NCBI RefSeq assembly: GCF_000014145.1
Contig: NC_008255.1
Span: 1,427,501 to 1,491,500, forward strand
Source of the DNA: Cytophaga hutchinsonii ATCC 33406
Lineage (GTDB): Bacteria > Bacteroidota > Bacteroidia > Cytophagales > Cytophagaceae
DNA length: 64,000 nt
Direction: 5' to 3'
Position numbers and translations under genes: made by a program. Shown piece by piece: positions 37,334 through 47,364 of the stretch; position 1 is the first letter of the stretch; each line of letters opens with the position of its first letter. A model generated the notes under the pieces. It was not told the DNA's origin, did no database searches, and was given only the letters and a program-made list of their open reading frames with translations.

Positions 37334-38671
37334 ATGACTATGAAAACAGCACGATTAAACCTCATACAACTGTTCAAGTATGTATGCGTCTTACTGGCAG
37401 TAGGATTTTTATTAACAAGCTGCTCAGGCAGTGAAACAAAAACAGAAGGAGAAACTACTACTGACTCGACTAAATCAGAAGAAACAATTAAAGTAGGTAT
37501 TCTGCATTCGTTAAGCGGTACCATGGCTATTTCTGAAGTTTCATTAAAGGATGTTATTGAAATGGCGATCGAAGAGATCAATAATTCCGGCGGTGTATTA
37601 GGCAAAAAAGTAGAAGCCGTGATTGTTGATCCGGCTTCTGACTGGGATTTATTTGCAGAAAAATCCAAGGAATTGATTTTGGATAAAAAAGTTACTGCTG
37701 TATTCGGTTGCTGGACTTCTGTATCCAGAAAGTCTGTGCTTCCTGTGTTTGAAGAACATAATAATTTATTGTTTTATCCGGTACAGTATGAAGGCGAAGA
37801 ATGTTCCGCAAACGTTATCTATTCTGGTGCTACACCAAATCAGCAATTGATTCCGGCAGCAGAATATTTAATGAGCGAAAAAGGCGGCGGATATAAAAAA
37901 TTCTATCTGTTAGGTACGGATTATGTGTTTCCGAGAACAGCTAACAAAATTCTGAAAGCATTCTTATTATCGAAAGGTGTTCCAAAAGAAAATATCATTG
38001 AAGAATATACACCGTTCCACCACCAGGATTATCAGACAATTGTTTCTAAGATCAAGAAATTTGCTGCAGGCGGCAAAGCATGTGTATTGAGTACAGTAAA
38101 TGGTGACTCAAACGTTCCGTTCTACAAAGAATTCTCTAACCAGGGCTTAACTGCTGGTATCTGTCCGATCATGGCATTCTCTGTTGCTGAAGATGAACTG
38201 CGTTCTATGGATACAGAGTTTTTAGTGGGTCACTTAGCTGCATGGAATTATTACCAATCATTGGAGTCTCCTGAAAACAAAAAATTCGTTGCAGATTTCA
38301 AAGCATACTGTGCGAAAAAAGGATTGCCGGGCGGCGACAAACGTGTAACAGATGATCCGATCTGTTGGGCTTATACAGATGTTTATCTTTGGAAAAATGC
38401 GGTAGAAAAAGCAGGTACGACGGATATTGCAAAAATGCGTCCGGAATTATACGGACTTGAATTTTTATCACCAGGCGGCCCTGTAAAAATGAGCCCGATC
38501 AACCATCACCTTGAAAAGCCAGTATTGATCGGTGAGATCAGAAGCGATGGGCAGTTTGACATCATCTGGAAAAGTAACGGATTGGTATCTCCTGAACCAT
38601 GGTCTAAATTAACTTCGCCGAATAAGAGCTGTGATCATGTAAGCCACGGCGGTACATACAACCTTAAATAA
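37334..38671 (+). CDS. urtA: urea ABC transporter substrate-binding lipoprotein
   Basis: 445 residues. Binds urea or short amides in the periplasm and delivers them to UrtBC. Seen: lipoprotein signal with Cys30 (FLLTSCSGSE; Cys28 if ATG 37340 is used), and the family segments IKVGILHSLSGTMAISE, FGCWTSVSRKSVLPVFEEHNNLLFYPVQYEG and the C-terminal SPGGPVKMSPINHHLEKPVLIGEI, all characteristic of UrtA. Starts 5 bp after the nickel permease. It is followed by two hairpins rather than directly by urtB. Confidence 0.95.
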   Translation: MTMKTARLNLIQLFKYVCVLLAVGFLLTSCSGSETKTEGETTTDSTKSEETIKVGILHSLSGTMAISEVSLKDVIEMAIEEINNSGGVLGKKVEAVIVDPASDWDLFAEKSKELILDKKVTAVFGCWTSVSRKSVLPVFEEHNNLLFYPVQYEGEECSANVIYSGATPNQQLIPAAEYLMSEKGGGYKKFYLLGTDYVFPRTANKILKAFLLSKGVPKENIIEEYTPFHHQDYQTIVSKIKKFAAGGKACVLSTVNGDSNVPFYKEFSNQGLTAGICPIMAFSVAEDELRSMDTEFLVGHLAAWNYYQSLESPENKKFVADFKAYCAKKGLPGGDKRVTDDPICWAYTDVYLWKNAVEKAGTTDIAKMRPELYGLEFLSPGGPVKMSPINHHLEKPVLIGEIRSDGQFDIIWKSNGLVSPEPWSKLTSPNKSCDHVSHGGTYNLK

Positions 38672-38676
38672 TTCCC

Positions 38677-38714
38677 GCAGGGAAGAATAGCATTGAAAGG
38701 AATTTCTTCCCTGC
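38677..38714 (+). promoter_or_regulatory. hairpin 1 between urtA and urtB
   Basis: GCAGGGAAGAA at 38677 pairs with TTCTTCCCTGC at 38704. It lies just after the urtA stop. No T-run, so it may stabilise the urtA mRNA end rather than terminate. Confidence 0.65.
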
Positions 38715-38767
38715 CTGTTTAGCTGTCTTCATGATTAATAGTTTACAATAAGTTAAAAGGGTGATTA

Positions 38768-38820
38768 AGCTGGCTGTATGTTTGTGTGCAAGGAAACTGC
38801 AGCCAGCTCTTTTAACTTTT
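38768..38820 (+). terminator. hairpin 2 between urtA and urtB, terminator-like
   Basis: AGCTGGCTG pairs with CAGCCAGCT, followed by CTTTTAACTTTT. Possibly a partial terminator that lowers expression of urtBCDE relative to urtA. Confidence 0.6.
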
Positions 38821-38848
38821 ATTTCTCATTTACTTACCATGTAGTTCA

Positions 38849-40480
38849 ATGAAACATCTTCTATATATAACACTCTTGTTTTGGGGAAGTCTGGTTTCAG
38901 GATCTTCGTTACAAAAAGATTCTTTATCCTATTTTGTTCACGCGTCTATTTCCGGAAACGATTCAATAAAACAATTGTCTGTTAAACGTTTGGTAGAATC
39001 CGGTAATACCGATGTTTATCCGTTTCTGGCAGCTGTCTACGATAAAAAAATATATCTGTTCAAGGATCAGCCAGTAACAACAGGTGTCAGAACAACAGGA
39101 GAAGATGGTACAGATTTTTATGAAGTGTATACACTGTATCCGGTTAATGCTCCGGTAAAAGATGGTGCTGGTGTTATAATACTTCAGCCAATATCAAAAT
39201 TAAAAGAAGTTACGTTTGGCCGCAGCGAACGTTTATTGATCGGGCAGTTAGGCCCGTACTTAAATCTTTCAAGTGCTGACGCTGAAAAACGTAAGGCTGC
39301 CTACGGACAGTTTCAAGCCTTAAAAGATAAAGAAGCACTGCCGGCCTTATATGCAGCACGTGCAAAAGAAACATCTTCTGATGTTAAATCCATCGCTCAG
39401 GAGACTATTTTTTCCATTGAATTAAATGCATCTGCGGATGACAACAGAAAAAAAATATTGATTGACAGTCTCGTAATTAACTGGGGCTCCAATACAGAAT
39501 CAATCTTAGAAGCATATGAAGCTTCGGAAAAAAATCCGGAGTTAAAAGCATATGCCAAAGCTGCCATCGCTGATCTGAACGGAAAACACGAACGGTTGAG
39601 TGTTGTTCAGAATTTATTCAGCGGCTTAAGTTTAGGAAGTATCCTGATCATGGTTGCACTTGGTTTGTCCATCATCTATGGATTAGCGGGTATCATCAAT
39701 ATGGCGCACGGTGAATTCCTTATGATCGGGGCATACACTACATTTATTATTCAGAGTTTACTGCCCAAAGGTGATCTGTTCTTCTGGATCTCTTTGCCTG
39801 TTTCATTTCTGGTTGCAGGTGCCTTTGGGTTTATCATAGAACGGTTAATTATCCGGTATTTATATTCCCGTCCGCTGGAGAGTTTGCTCGCAACCTGGGG
39901 GGTAAGTCTTGTGCTCATCCAGTTTGCACGTACATTGTTTGGTGACCTTACCGCTGTACGCACACCTGCAGTACTGTCAGGCGGCTGGGAAATAACCTCT
40001 CATCTGGTTTTGCCATACAACCGGTTATTTATTATTGGCTTGTGCATCTTTATGATTGCCATTACTTATTATACATTATATAAAACGCGTTTGGGTTTAC
40101 GTGTACGTGCCGTGACACAAAACAGAAACATGAGTTCATGCCTTGGAATTGAAACAGGTAAAGTAGATGCCATTACATTCTTTCTCGGCTCAGGGCTTGC
40201 CGGTACAGCGGGCTGCGCCATGACACTGATCGGTAACGTTGTGCCGGATATGGGACAGACATATATCGTAGATTCGTTCCTGGTTGTCGTAACAGGTGGA
40301 GTAGGTAATATTGCCGGTACAATTGTATCGGGTTTCGGAATCGGTTTTATATTCAAAATACTCGAATCGTTCTTCGAAGCAGTGTACGGTAAAGTACTTA
40401 TTCTGGCCATCATTATTTTATTCTTGCAATTTAAACCTAAAGGTTTATTCCCTGACAAAGGCCGTATTGCTGAAGATTAA
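38849..40480 (+). CDS. urtB: urea ABC transporter permease UrtB with N-terminal extracytoplasmic domain
   Basis: 543 residues. Seen: signal-like N-terminus (MKHLLYITLLFWGSLVSGSS), a soluble region about 20-250 containing helical repeats (AAYGQFQALKDKEALPALYAARAKETS), then the branched-chain-type permease from about 255 (LSLGSILIMVALGLSIIYGLAGIINMAHGEFLMIGAY). Known: many UrtB proteins carry such an extension; its role is unclear. Forms the inner-membrane channel with UrtC. Confidence 0.93.
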   Translation: MKHLLYITLLFWGSLVSGSSLQKDSLSYFVHASISGNDSIKQLSVKRLVESGNTDVYPFLAAVYDKKIYLFKDQPVTTGVRTTGEDGTDFYEVYTLYPVNAPVKDGAGVIILQPISKLKEVTFGRSERLLIGQLGPYLNLSSADAEKRKAAYGQFQALKDKEALPALYAARAKETSSDVKSIAQETIFSIELNASADDNRKKILIDSLVINWGSNTESILEAYEASEKNPELKAYAKAAIADLNGKHERLSVVQNLFSGLSLGSILIMVALGLSIIYGLAGIINMAHGEFLMIGAYTTFIIQSLLPKGDLFFWISLPVSFLVAGAFGFIIERLIIRYLYSRPLESLLATWGVSLVLIQFARTLFGDLTAVRTPAVLSGGWEITSHLVLPYNRLFIIGLCIFMIAITYYTLYKTRLGLRVRAVTQNRNMSSCLGIETGKVDAITFFLGSGLAGTAGCAMTLIGNVVPDMGQTYIVDSFLVVVTGGVGNIAGTIVSGFGIGFIFKILESFFEAVYGKVLILAIIILFLQFKPKGLFPDKGRIAED

Positions 40481-40506
40481 TTATAACCTGTATCTGATCT
40501 GAGATT

Positions 40507-41598
40507 ATGAAAAAATATTTCAATAGTAATTCGTTGTTCTATATCATTCTTATCGGTGTGTTCTTAATTATTATGCCCATAGGAAATATGCTGGGTTTTG
40601 TTTCAAACAATACCATTTCGTTGTGGGGAAGATATTTTTGTTTTGCCATTGCTGCACTAGGTGTAGATCTGATCTGGGGTTATTCAGGTGTGTTGTCTAT
40701 GTGCCAGGCAGTTTTCTTCTGTCTGGGCGGTTATGCTATTGCCATGCACATGCTGCTGGTGGCAGGCGGAGAGGATCCTTCCGGAATCCCGGATTTCATG
40801 GTATGGAATCAGGTGGATGTATTGCCGGCCTTCTGGATACCTTTTCATTCCTTTGGTTTATCATTTCTTCTTGCGTTGCTGATTCCCGGAATCTTTGCAT
40901 TCATCTTTGGCTACTTCGTATTCAGAAGCCGCATCAAAGGGGTGTATCTGGCCATTATCACACAGGCGCTTGCGTTGGCTATGTGGTTGATTTTTCTCCG
41001 TAATGAAACCATGCTGGGCGGAACCAACGGCTTAACCGGGTTTAAAACATTGCTCGGTTTTTCGCTTTCCAGTCCATCAACCAAATTAGGTCTGTACATA
41101 GTATCCTTTCTGGTGATGTTCGGTTTATTTCTGTTCTGTAAATGGCTGGTAAACTCTAAGTTTGGTAAAGTACTGGTAGCGATCCGCGATAGTGAATCAC
41201 GGGTAAGTTATACGGCTTACAATGTTGTAAATTATAAGCTGGCCGTGTTTGTGATTGCAGCTGTGGTTGCGGCAATCGGAGGTATGCTGTATGTGCCGCA
41301 GACGGGTATTATCACGCCGGGCAGAATGGATGTAAAAGCATCTGTTGAAATGGTGATGTGGGTAGCATTGGGCGGAAGAGGAAGATTAAAAGGCGCAATC
41401 ATCGGAGCCTTGCTGGTGAATTATTTATACAGTGTCTGCACAAGTATGTTTCCGGAATCGTGGTTATACATATTAGGCGTGCTGTTTATACTCACGGTTC
41501 TTTTCTTTGAAAAAGGGTTCTGGGGATTAATTGAAATGCTCGAAAATAAAATCAATTCTTTATCATCAACTAAATCAGTTTCAAATACGAATTCTTAA
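40507..41598 (+). CDS. urtC: urea ABC transporter permease UrtC
   Basis: 363 residues, about ten membrane segments. Seen: RYFCFAIAALGVDLIWGYSGVLSMCQAVFFCLGGYA near the N-terminus and the permease EAA-like loop GKVLVAIRDSESRVSYTAYN near 225-245, both typical of UrtC/LivM. The gene lies 26 bp after urtB and 11 bp before urtD. Confidence 0.94.
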   Translation: MKKYFNSNSLFYIILIGVFLIIMPIGNMLGFVSNNTISLWGRYFCFAIAALGVDLIWGYSGVLSMCQAVFFCLGGYAIAMHMLLVAGGEDPSGIPDFMVWNQVDVLPAFWIPFHSFGLSFLLALLIPGIFAFIFGYFVFRSRIKGVYLAIITQALALAMWLIFLRNETMLGGTNGLTGFKTLLGFSLSSPSTKLGLYIVSFLVMFGLFLFCKWLVNSKFGKVLVAIRDSESRVSYTAYNVVNYKLAVFVIAAVVAAIGGMLYVPQTGIITPGRMDVKASVEMVMWVALGGRGRLKGAIIGALLVNYLYSVCTSMFPESWLYILGVLFILTVLFFEKGFWGLIEMLENKINSLSSTKSVSNTNS

Positions 41599-41609
41599 CC
41601 CGTACGATT

Positions 41610-42362
41610 ATGCTACTGAATGTAAAAAATCTTCATGTGTCTTTTGGAGGAGTAAAGGCGCTTAATCTTTCCGCCTTCAATATACAGCAAAACGAACTGC
41701 GTGTGATCATTGGCCCGAACGGTGCCGGTAAATCTACGTTCATGGATATCCTTTGCGGCAAAACAAAACCCAATGGCGGCGATGTTACTTTCAACGGAGA
41801 AGAGATATTAGGAAAAAAAGAAGTACGTATTGCGCAGATGGGTATAGGTCGTAAGTTTCAGAAGCCTTCTGTATTCCCAAGCTTATCGGTGTTTGATAAT
41901 ATGCTGCTTTCTGTGCGTATGCATAAAGGTTTGCTTACCTCTATGTTCTTTAAAATGAATACAGAAATAAAAGATCGCATAGAATCGGTAGCAGAAATGG
42001 TAGGCCTTGGCAAGCACCTGGAATTACTCGCGGGAAATTTATCACACGGACAAAAACAATGGCTGGAAATTGCGATCGTAATTCTGCAGGATCCCAAACT
42101 GATGCTGATTGATGAACCGGCAGCGGGTATGTCGGACGAAGAAACATACAAGACAGGAGAGCTGCTGACAAACCTTTCCAAAAAGCACAGTGTGATCGTT
42201 ATCGAACATGACATGGGTTTTGTGAAACAGATCGCACAGAATCTGGTTACCGTGCTTGTACGCGGGCAACTTTTAATGGAAGGCTCATTCGATCAGGTGC
42301 GCAACGATGAACGTGTGATTGATTCTTATTTGGGAAGAGCCAATACAGCACTGGAAAAATAA
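41610..42362 (+). CDS. urtD: urea ABC transporter ATP-binding protein UrtD
   Basis: 250 residues. Seen: Walker A GPNGAGKST at 35-43, the signature LSHGQKQWLEIA, Walker B LMLIDEPAAGMS, and the H-loop VIEHDM. The LivG-like length and the pairing with UrtE identify it as one of the two ATPases that power urea import. Confidence 0.94.
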   Translation: MLLNVKNLHVSFGGVKALNLSAFNIQQNELRVIIGPNGAGKSTFMDILCGKTKPNGGDVTFNGEEILGKKEVRIAQMGIGRKFQKPSVFPSLSVFDNMLLSVRMHKGLLTSMFFKMNTEIKDRIESVAEMVGLGKHLELLAGNLSHGQKQWLEIAIVILQDPKLMLIDEPAAGMSDEETYKTGELLTNLSKKHSVIVIEHDMGFVKQIAQNLVTVLVRGQLLMEGSFDQVRNDERVIDSYLGRANTALEK

Positions 42363-42419
42363 ATGATGAATAGCAGTATCATTCATCATTCATCATTTAT
42401 AATTCATAATTAAATACAC

Positions 42420-43133
42420 ATGAAAGATATTATACTTGAATCCAACGATCTACATGCTGCTTACGGACAGAGTATGATTTTATGGGGTTTAAATTTTAAA
42501 GCAGAAAAAGGTAAAGTAACAACCATTATGGGGCGCAATGGTGTTGGTAAAACAACTTTGTTGAAAACCATTATGAGTCTGGTGCAGGTATCTAAAGGTA
42601 CAATCACCTACAAAGGCGAAGAAATACAAACACTACCTTCTTTTAAAAAAGCAAACATGGGGATCGGTTATGTGCCGCAAGGGAGAGAGATCATTCCAAA
42701 ACTTACCGTGTATGAAAATATCAAACTAGGCATGGAAGCATTGGGAAGTAAGTCGAAAGCTAAAATTCCGGAAGATGAAATTTATGCCATGTTTCCGATC
42801 TTAAAAGATTTCAGGAAACGTCTGGGTGGCAACTTAAGCGGCGGGCAGCAGCAGCAGCTGGCAATTGCCCGGGTGCTTGTGAGTAATCCTTCGCTCATCT
42901 TATTAGACGAACCTACAGAAGGCATACAGCCATCCATTGCACAGGAGATCGGGCAGGTATTGAAAAACCTTGCAGCCGAAAAAGGAATTACCATTTTACT
43001 GGTAGAACAAAAAATTGATTTTGCAAAACAGATCACCGACTACTATTATTTTATGGACCGCGGCAGAATGTTAATGGAAGGAAGCAAAGATGAATTGGAT
43101 CTGGATGATATCCGGAAATATTTATCGGTGTAG
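42420..43133 (+). CDS. urtE: urea ABC transporter ATP-binding protein UrtE
   Basis: 237 residues. Seen: Walker A GRNGVGKTT at 38-46, signature LSGGQQQQLAIAR, Walker B LILLDEPTEGIQP, LivF-like length. It is separated from urtD by 57 bp containing short CATTCATCATT-type direct repeats. Confidence 0.94.
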   Translation: MKDIILESNDLHAAYGQSMILWGLNFKAEKGKVTTIMGRNGVGKTTLLKTIMSLVQVSKGTITYKGEEIQTLPSFKKANMGIGYVPQGREIIPKLTVYENIKLGMEALGSKSKAKIPEDEIYAMFPILKDFRKRLGGNLSGGQQQQLAIARVLVSNPSLILLDEPTEGIQPSIAQEIGQVLKNLAAEKGITILLVEQKIDFAKQITDYYYFMDRGRMLMEGSKDELDLDDIRKYLSV

Positions 43134-43139
43134 TCGCCA

Positions 43140-43224
43140 GCTACTAGCTGCTAGTTTCTAGACACTAGAACAAATACAATGCATAGTTATAATAACCAAT
43201 AATCCGGCACTAGCAACTAGTGCC
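43140..43224. repeat. CTAG-rich spacer with hairpin before ureAB
   Basis: Six CTAG tetramers occur within about 77 bp (43144, 43151, 43158, 43164, 43210, 43217). GGCACTAG at 43206 and CTAGTGCC at 43217 form a perfect 8-bp stem with loop CAA, 17 bases before the ureAB start, close to the ribosome-binding region. Confidence 0.7.
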
Positions 43225-43241
43225 CGGAAACTAAACAATAT

Positions 43242-43988
43242 ATGAGACTTGCACCGAAGGATATTGAAAAGTTAATGCTGCACAATGCCGGAGTTCTTGC
43301 ACAGAAAAGATATGCCAGAGGTATTCTGCTAAATTACCCGGAAACCATTGCACTTTTATCTGCACAGCTTTTAGAGTTTATCCGTGAAGGATACAGTGTT
43401 GCTGAGCTGATGGATCTTGGCATGAAGATTCTTGGCGTAGACGATGTAATGGATGGCGTTGCGCAGATGGTAGACGAAGTACAGATAGAAGGTACATTTC
43501 CGGATGGTACAAAACTCGTAACGGTCCATCATCCTGTCTGTAATCAAAACCTGTCAAATGGTTATGCCCTGTATGGTTCCGGATTAACAAAGTCAGCATC
43601 AAAACTGCTTATTGATAATACGATCAATCCAACACCAGGTGCAAAAGAATATGCCGCCGGTACGATCGAATTGAACGCAGGCAGAAAAACGAAAATACTT
43701 GATGTGATTAACTCCGGCGACAGGCCGGTACAGGTTGGTTCACATTATATTTTTTCAGAAACAAATGCGGCGCTGAAGTTTGACCGTGTCGGAGCAATCG
43801 GCTACCGACTTGATATACCGGCAGGCACAGCGGTACGCTTTGAACCGGGTGAGAAGAAAACGGTGCAGGTAGTTGAGATTGCCGGGCAGCAAATCGTATA
43901 CGGAGGAAATGGGTTGATCGATGGCGGTATCACAGAAGATGATATTCCGCAGATCAAGCAGCGCATGCAGGAAAAAGGATTTATTTAA
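43242..43988 (+). CDS. ureAB: urease gamma-beta fusion subunit
   Basis: 248 residues. Seen: the gamma part about 1-100 ([35 protein letters not shown]) joined to the beta part about 120-240 ([41 protein letters not shown]). Known: the same fusion is the small subunit (named UreA) of Helicobacter; most bacteria have separate UreA and UreB. It assembles with UreC, whose gene starts 12 bp downstream. Confidence 0.95.
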   Translation: MRLAPKDIEKLMLHNAGVLAQKRYARGILLNYPETIALLSAQLLEFIREGYSVAELMDLGMKILGVDDVMDGVAQMVDEVQIEGTFPDGTKLVTVHHPVCNQNLSNGYALYGSGLTKSASKLLIDNTINPTPGAKEYAAGTIELNAGRKTKILDVINSGDRPVQVGSHYIFSETNAALKFDRVGAIGYRLDIPAGTAVRFEPGEKKTVQVVEIAGQQIVYGGNGLIDGGITEDDIPQIKQRMQEKGFI

Positions 43989-44000
43989 ACCATACACGTT

Positions 44001-45713
44001 ATGTCATATATACTATCAAGAAAAAGTTATGCAGACATGTTTGGCGTAACTACCGGAGATAAAATCACCTTAGGCGACACCAATCTTCTGGTGCGCGTTG
44101 AAAAGGATCTTACGGTGTATGGAGAAGAATGTAAATTCGGCGGCGGCAAGGTATTACGCGACGGCATGGGACAGGCTTCCGGCTATAAATCGGATGATGT
44201 ATTAGACTTACTTATTACCAATGCATTGATCATTGATTATACAGGTATTTATAAAGCTGACATCGGTATTAAGAACGGACACATTAAGGCAATCGGTAAA
44301 AGCGGCAATCCACATATCATGCCGGGTGTGCACCCGGATATGATTGCAGGAACGGTTACGGAAGTAATTGCAGGGGAAGGTATGATCATTACTGCAGGCG
44401 GGATTGATAATCACATCCATTACATCTGTCCGCAGCAGATGAACGAAGCGCTCGCTTCGGGTATTACAACCTTTATCGGCGGCGGCACCGGTCCTGCAAC
44501 AGGAACAAAAGCAACTACCTGTACACCCGGTGCCTTTCACATTGAAATGATGTTGAAAGCAACCGATAACATCCCGATGAATATTGGATTTCTTGGTAAA
44601 GGGAATACTTCCCATCCGGAAGAGATCGAAGAACAGATCAAAGCTGGCGCGCTTGGTTTAAAGCTTCATGAAGACTGGGGTACAACACCCGCTGCTATTG
44701 ATAACTGTTTGTCAGTAGCAGAAAAATACGACGTACAGGTGTGTATTCATACGGATACCTTAAACGAAAGTGGTTTTGTGGAATCCAGCCGCGCAGCATT
44801 CAAAGGCAGAACAATTCATACCTATCACACAGAGGGTGCAGGCGGCGGCCACGCGCCTGATATTATAGTGTTATGCGGAGATCCGGATGTACTGCCTTCT
44901 TCAACCAATCCGACAAAACCATTTACAGTAAATACCATTGATGAACACCTGGATATGCTGATGGTTTGTCACCATTTAGACCGGAACATTCCCGAAGATG
45001 TGTCCTTTGCGGAAAGCCGTATCCGTGGCGAGACAATTGCTGCTGAAGATATTCTGCATGATATGGGTGCCTTGTCAATGCTGTCGTCTGATTCACAGGC
45101 AATGGGCAGAGTAGGAGAAGTAATCTGCCGTACCTGGCAGACAGCACATAAAATGAAAGAGCAACGCGGTTTGCTGGAAGAAGATAAACAGATTGACGCG
45201 GATAACTTTCGTGTAAAAAGATATATTGCCAAGTATACGATCAACCCGGCGATCGCGCACGGCTGCAGTCATGTGATCGGTTCGGTTGAAGTAGGTAAGC
45301 TGGCAGACCTTGTTGTCTGGCAGCCGGATTTCTTCGGAAGCAGACCGGAATTGATTTTAAAAGGAGGCGTAATCGTACAGGCGCAGATGGGGGATCCCAA
45401 TGCATCCATACCAACGCCGCAGCCTTTCTTCTCAAGGCCTATGTTTGGTGCGATGGGTAAAGCAACAGGAGCAACCTCATTAGCATTTGTTTCGGCAGCG
45501 TCGGAAGAAACCGTAAACGGATATGGGCTGAATAAAAAAGTCACTCCGGTTGTGGGCTGCCGTTCTGTGAAGAAAAAAGACATGAAGCTGAATGATTTTC
45601 TTCCGGATATTAAAGTAGATGCAGAAACGTACAAAGTAACCGTCAACGGTGAATGGATCACCTGCGCACCGGCAAAGAAGCTGCCGCTGGCACAGCTTTA
45701 CAATTTGTTTTAA
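44001..45713 (+). CDS. ureC: urease alpha (catalytic) subunit
   Basis: 570 residues. Hydrolyses urea to ammonia and carbamate at a two-nickel centre. All active-site residues are present at a constant offset of +4 from the Klebsiella enzyme as I recall it: His138 and His140 (NHIHY), carbamylated Lys221 (LGLKLHED), His250 (CIHTD), His276 (YHTEG), catalytic His324 (VCHHLD) and Asp364 (SSDSQ). It should therefore be catalytically competent after nickel loading. Confidence 0.97.
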   Translation: MSYILSRKSYADMFGVTTGDKITLGDTNLLVRVEKDLTVYGEECKFGGGKVLRDGMGQASGYKSDDVLDLLITNALIIDYTGIYKADIGIKNGHIKAIGKSGNPHIMPGVHPDMIAGTVTEVIAGEGMIITAGGIDNHIHYICPQQMNEALASGITTFIGGGTGPATGTKATTCTPGAFHIEMMLKATDNIPMNIGFLGKGNTSHPEEIEEQIKAGALGLKLHEDWGTTPAAIDNCLSVAEKYDVQVCIHTDTLNESGFVESSRAAFKGRTIHTYHTEGAGGGHAPDIIVLCGDPDVLPSSTNPTKPFTVNTIDEHLDMLMVCHHLDRNIPEDVSFAESRIRGETIAAEDILHDMGALSMLSSDSQAMGRVGEVICRTWQTAHKMKEQRGLLEEDKQIDADNFRVKRYIAKYTINPAIAHGCSHVIGSVEVGKLADLVVWQPDFFGSRPELILKGGVIVQAQMGDPNASIPTPQPFFSRPMFGAMGKATGATSLAFVSAASEETVNGYGLNKKVTPVVGCRSVKKKDMKLNDFLPDIKVDAETYKVTVNGEWITCAPAKKLPLAQLYNLF

Positions 45714-45721
45714 ATATGAAT

Positions 45722-45759
45722 CAGGCTGAAAGCCTCATATTTCATAGCTTGGGCCCAAG
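45722..45759 (+). repeat. partial copy of the urease-region repeat (between ureC and ureF)
   Basis: CAGGCTGAAAGCCT followed by CTTGGGCCCAAG, in the same order as the fuller copy at 47491-47535. The 188-bp ureC-ureF gap contains no ureE. Confidence 0.75.
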
Positions 45760-45901
45760 TAAAAGCAGATACGGAATTATCTGATCCTCGATAGAAGTCC
45801 AACGCCATTGTTGGTGTTCCGCAAGAACAACTCTTTGTGTAGTGAACAAAAGACAAAGCGGGTCACCAACAATCATTTAACAGTAAGTTAAACGAATACA
45901 C

Positions 45902-46603
45902 ATGATTTCATCCAAAGACAATACACATTTATTCCTGCTCCTTCAGATGGCGGACTCTGCGTTCCCTGTAGGAGGTTTTGCGTATTCATATGGATTGGAA
46001 TCGGCTGTGAAACATAATTTAATATCAGACGGAAAAGGTTTGCGCGAATATCTGTTGACGTTCTCTGAACAATTGATCGCATTTGACTTTCCGTTTATTG
46101 CTGCGGCACATCAGCAATCAATTACTTCTATAAATATAGCAGATTTGAAATCTTTGCTGCAGGTCTACAAATCGATGTTGCTGAACCCACCTTTGTCGAA
46201 GGCAGGATGCGTCATGGGCAGGAACTGGCTGAAGATCTGTAAACAGATTACAAACAGTTACCTGATGGATGAAACGGAAGAAGTATTTCGCAAAGAAAAT
46301 TTAACATTTGAATTTCCGATCGTTTTCGGATTAAGCATGCAGGCGTCAAATTTTACATTGTCACAAACCTTGTTCCTGTATTTCTACATGTCGATCCGCG
46401 ATCAGATCAGCGCGCTGATCCGTTTGGGATCTGCCGGCCCTTCTATGGCGCACACGGAACTGCAACAGGTTTTACATCTTTTCACCATTCGTATTGAATC
46501 TTATATTCCAGTACATTACTCCACTGCTTATAAATCAGCCTATCTGCTGGAGCTTGCACAACTCTCGCACGATCGGGTTTACTCTAAATTATTTCAAAAC
46601 TAA
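45902..46603 (+). CDS. ureF: urease accessory protein UreF
   Basis: 233 residues. Seen: the characteristic start LLLQMADSAFPVGGFAYSYGLESAV and RLGSAGPSMAHTELQQ in the C-terminal half, with an all-helical pattern. Known: UreF bridges UreD-bound urease and the GTPase UreG during nickel insertion. UreG follows 12 bp downstream. Confidence 0.94.
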   Translation: MISSKDNTHLFLLLQMADSAFPVGGFAYSYGLESAVKHNLISDGKGLREYLLTFSEQLIAFDFPFIAAAHQQSITSINIADLKSLLQVYKSMLLNPPLSKAGCVMGRNWLKICKQITNSYLMDETEEVFRKENLTFEFPIVFGLSMQASNFTLSQTLFLYFYMSIRDQISALIRLGSAGPSMAHTELQQVLHLFTIRIESYIPVHYSTAYKSAYLLELAQLSHDRVYSKLFQN

Positions 46604-46615
46604 AACGTTACTGTT

Positions 46616-47350
46616 ATGACCCTTTTAAAAATGTACCGCCATTTAGATCATTTCGATTCTCCAGGCCATTTTCATCACCGGGAATTGATTCATGAAAAAA
46701 GAAATTTTAAGAAACGTGCTTTTACCGTTGGTATCGGTGGACCAGTAGGGACCGGGAAGACAGCCTGGCTAATGCAGATCTGTAAAGCATTGCGCGATAA
46801 AATGAATATAGCTGTTGTTACCAATGATATCTTTACCAGCGAAGATGCCGAATTTCTGATCCGTAACGAAGCACTTTCAAAAGACCGTATCATTGGCGTT
46901 GAAACAGGAGGCTGTCCGCATGCAGCCATACGAGAAGATGTTTCACAAAACATGTATGCATTGGAAGAATTAATGAAACGCTTTCCCGATGTAGAATTAT
47001 TGTTTGTAGAAAGCGGAGGAGATAATTTAGCCGCACACTTTAGTAAAGAGCTGGTTGATTATTCAGTGTATGTGATTGATGTTTCAGGTGGAGACAAGAT
47101 TCCCCGTAAAGGAGGCCCGGGTATTACGCAGGCTGATTTATTGGTAATCAACAAAATTGACCTGGCACATTTAGTAAATGCAGACCTATCGGTCATGGAA
47201 CGCGATTCTAAAAAAATGCGCGGCGATGGACCTTTTTTATTTGCCCGTGCAAAAGACTGCTTCGGCATTGATGAGATTATCAATCATATATTAACTGCGA
47301 GAGAAAAAGCACTGGAAGCAAAGCCTGTGTATTCGTTACGGAAAGAGTAG
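46616..47350 (+). CDS. ureG: urease accessory GTPase UreG with His-rich N-terminus
   Basis: 244 residues, about 40 longer than the minimal enzyme. Seen: N-terminal extension with seven His in residues 9-26 ([18 protein letters not shown]); P-loop [10 protein letters not shown] at 41-50; [27 protein letters not shown] with the nickel-binding Cys-Pro-His; VVNKIDLA-type G4 motif (VINKIDLA). Known: UreG hydrolyses GTP to drive nickel delivery, and His-rich tails of UreE or plant UreG store nickel. Inference: this tail may take over the UreE role, since no ureE is visible. Confidence 0.95.
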
Positions 47351-47364
47351 TATAGTGCTGCTTT

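Noticed and set aside
45714-45901. A hidden ureE between ureC and ureF
   Set aside because: The gap is only 188 bp, has a repeat in it and no suitable open frame.
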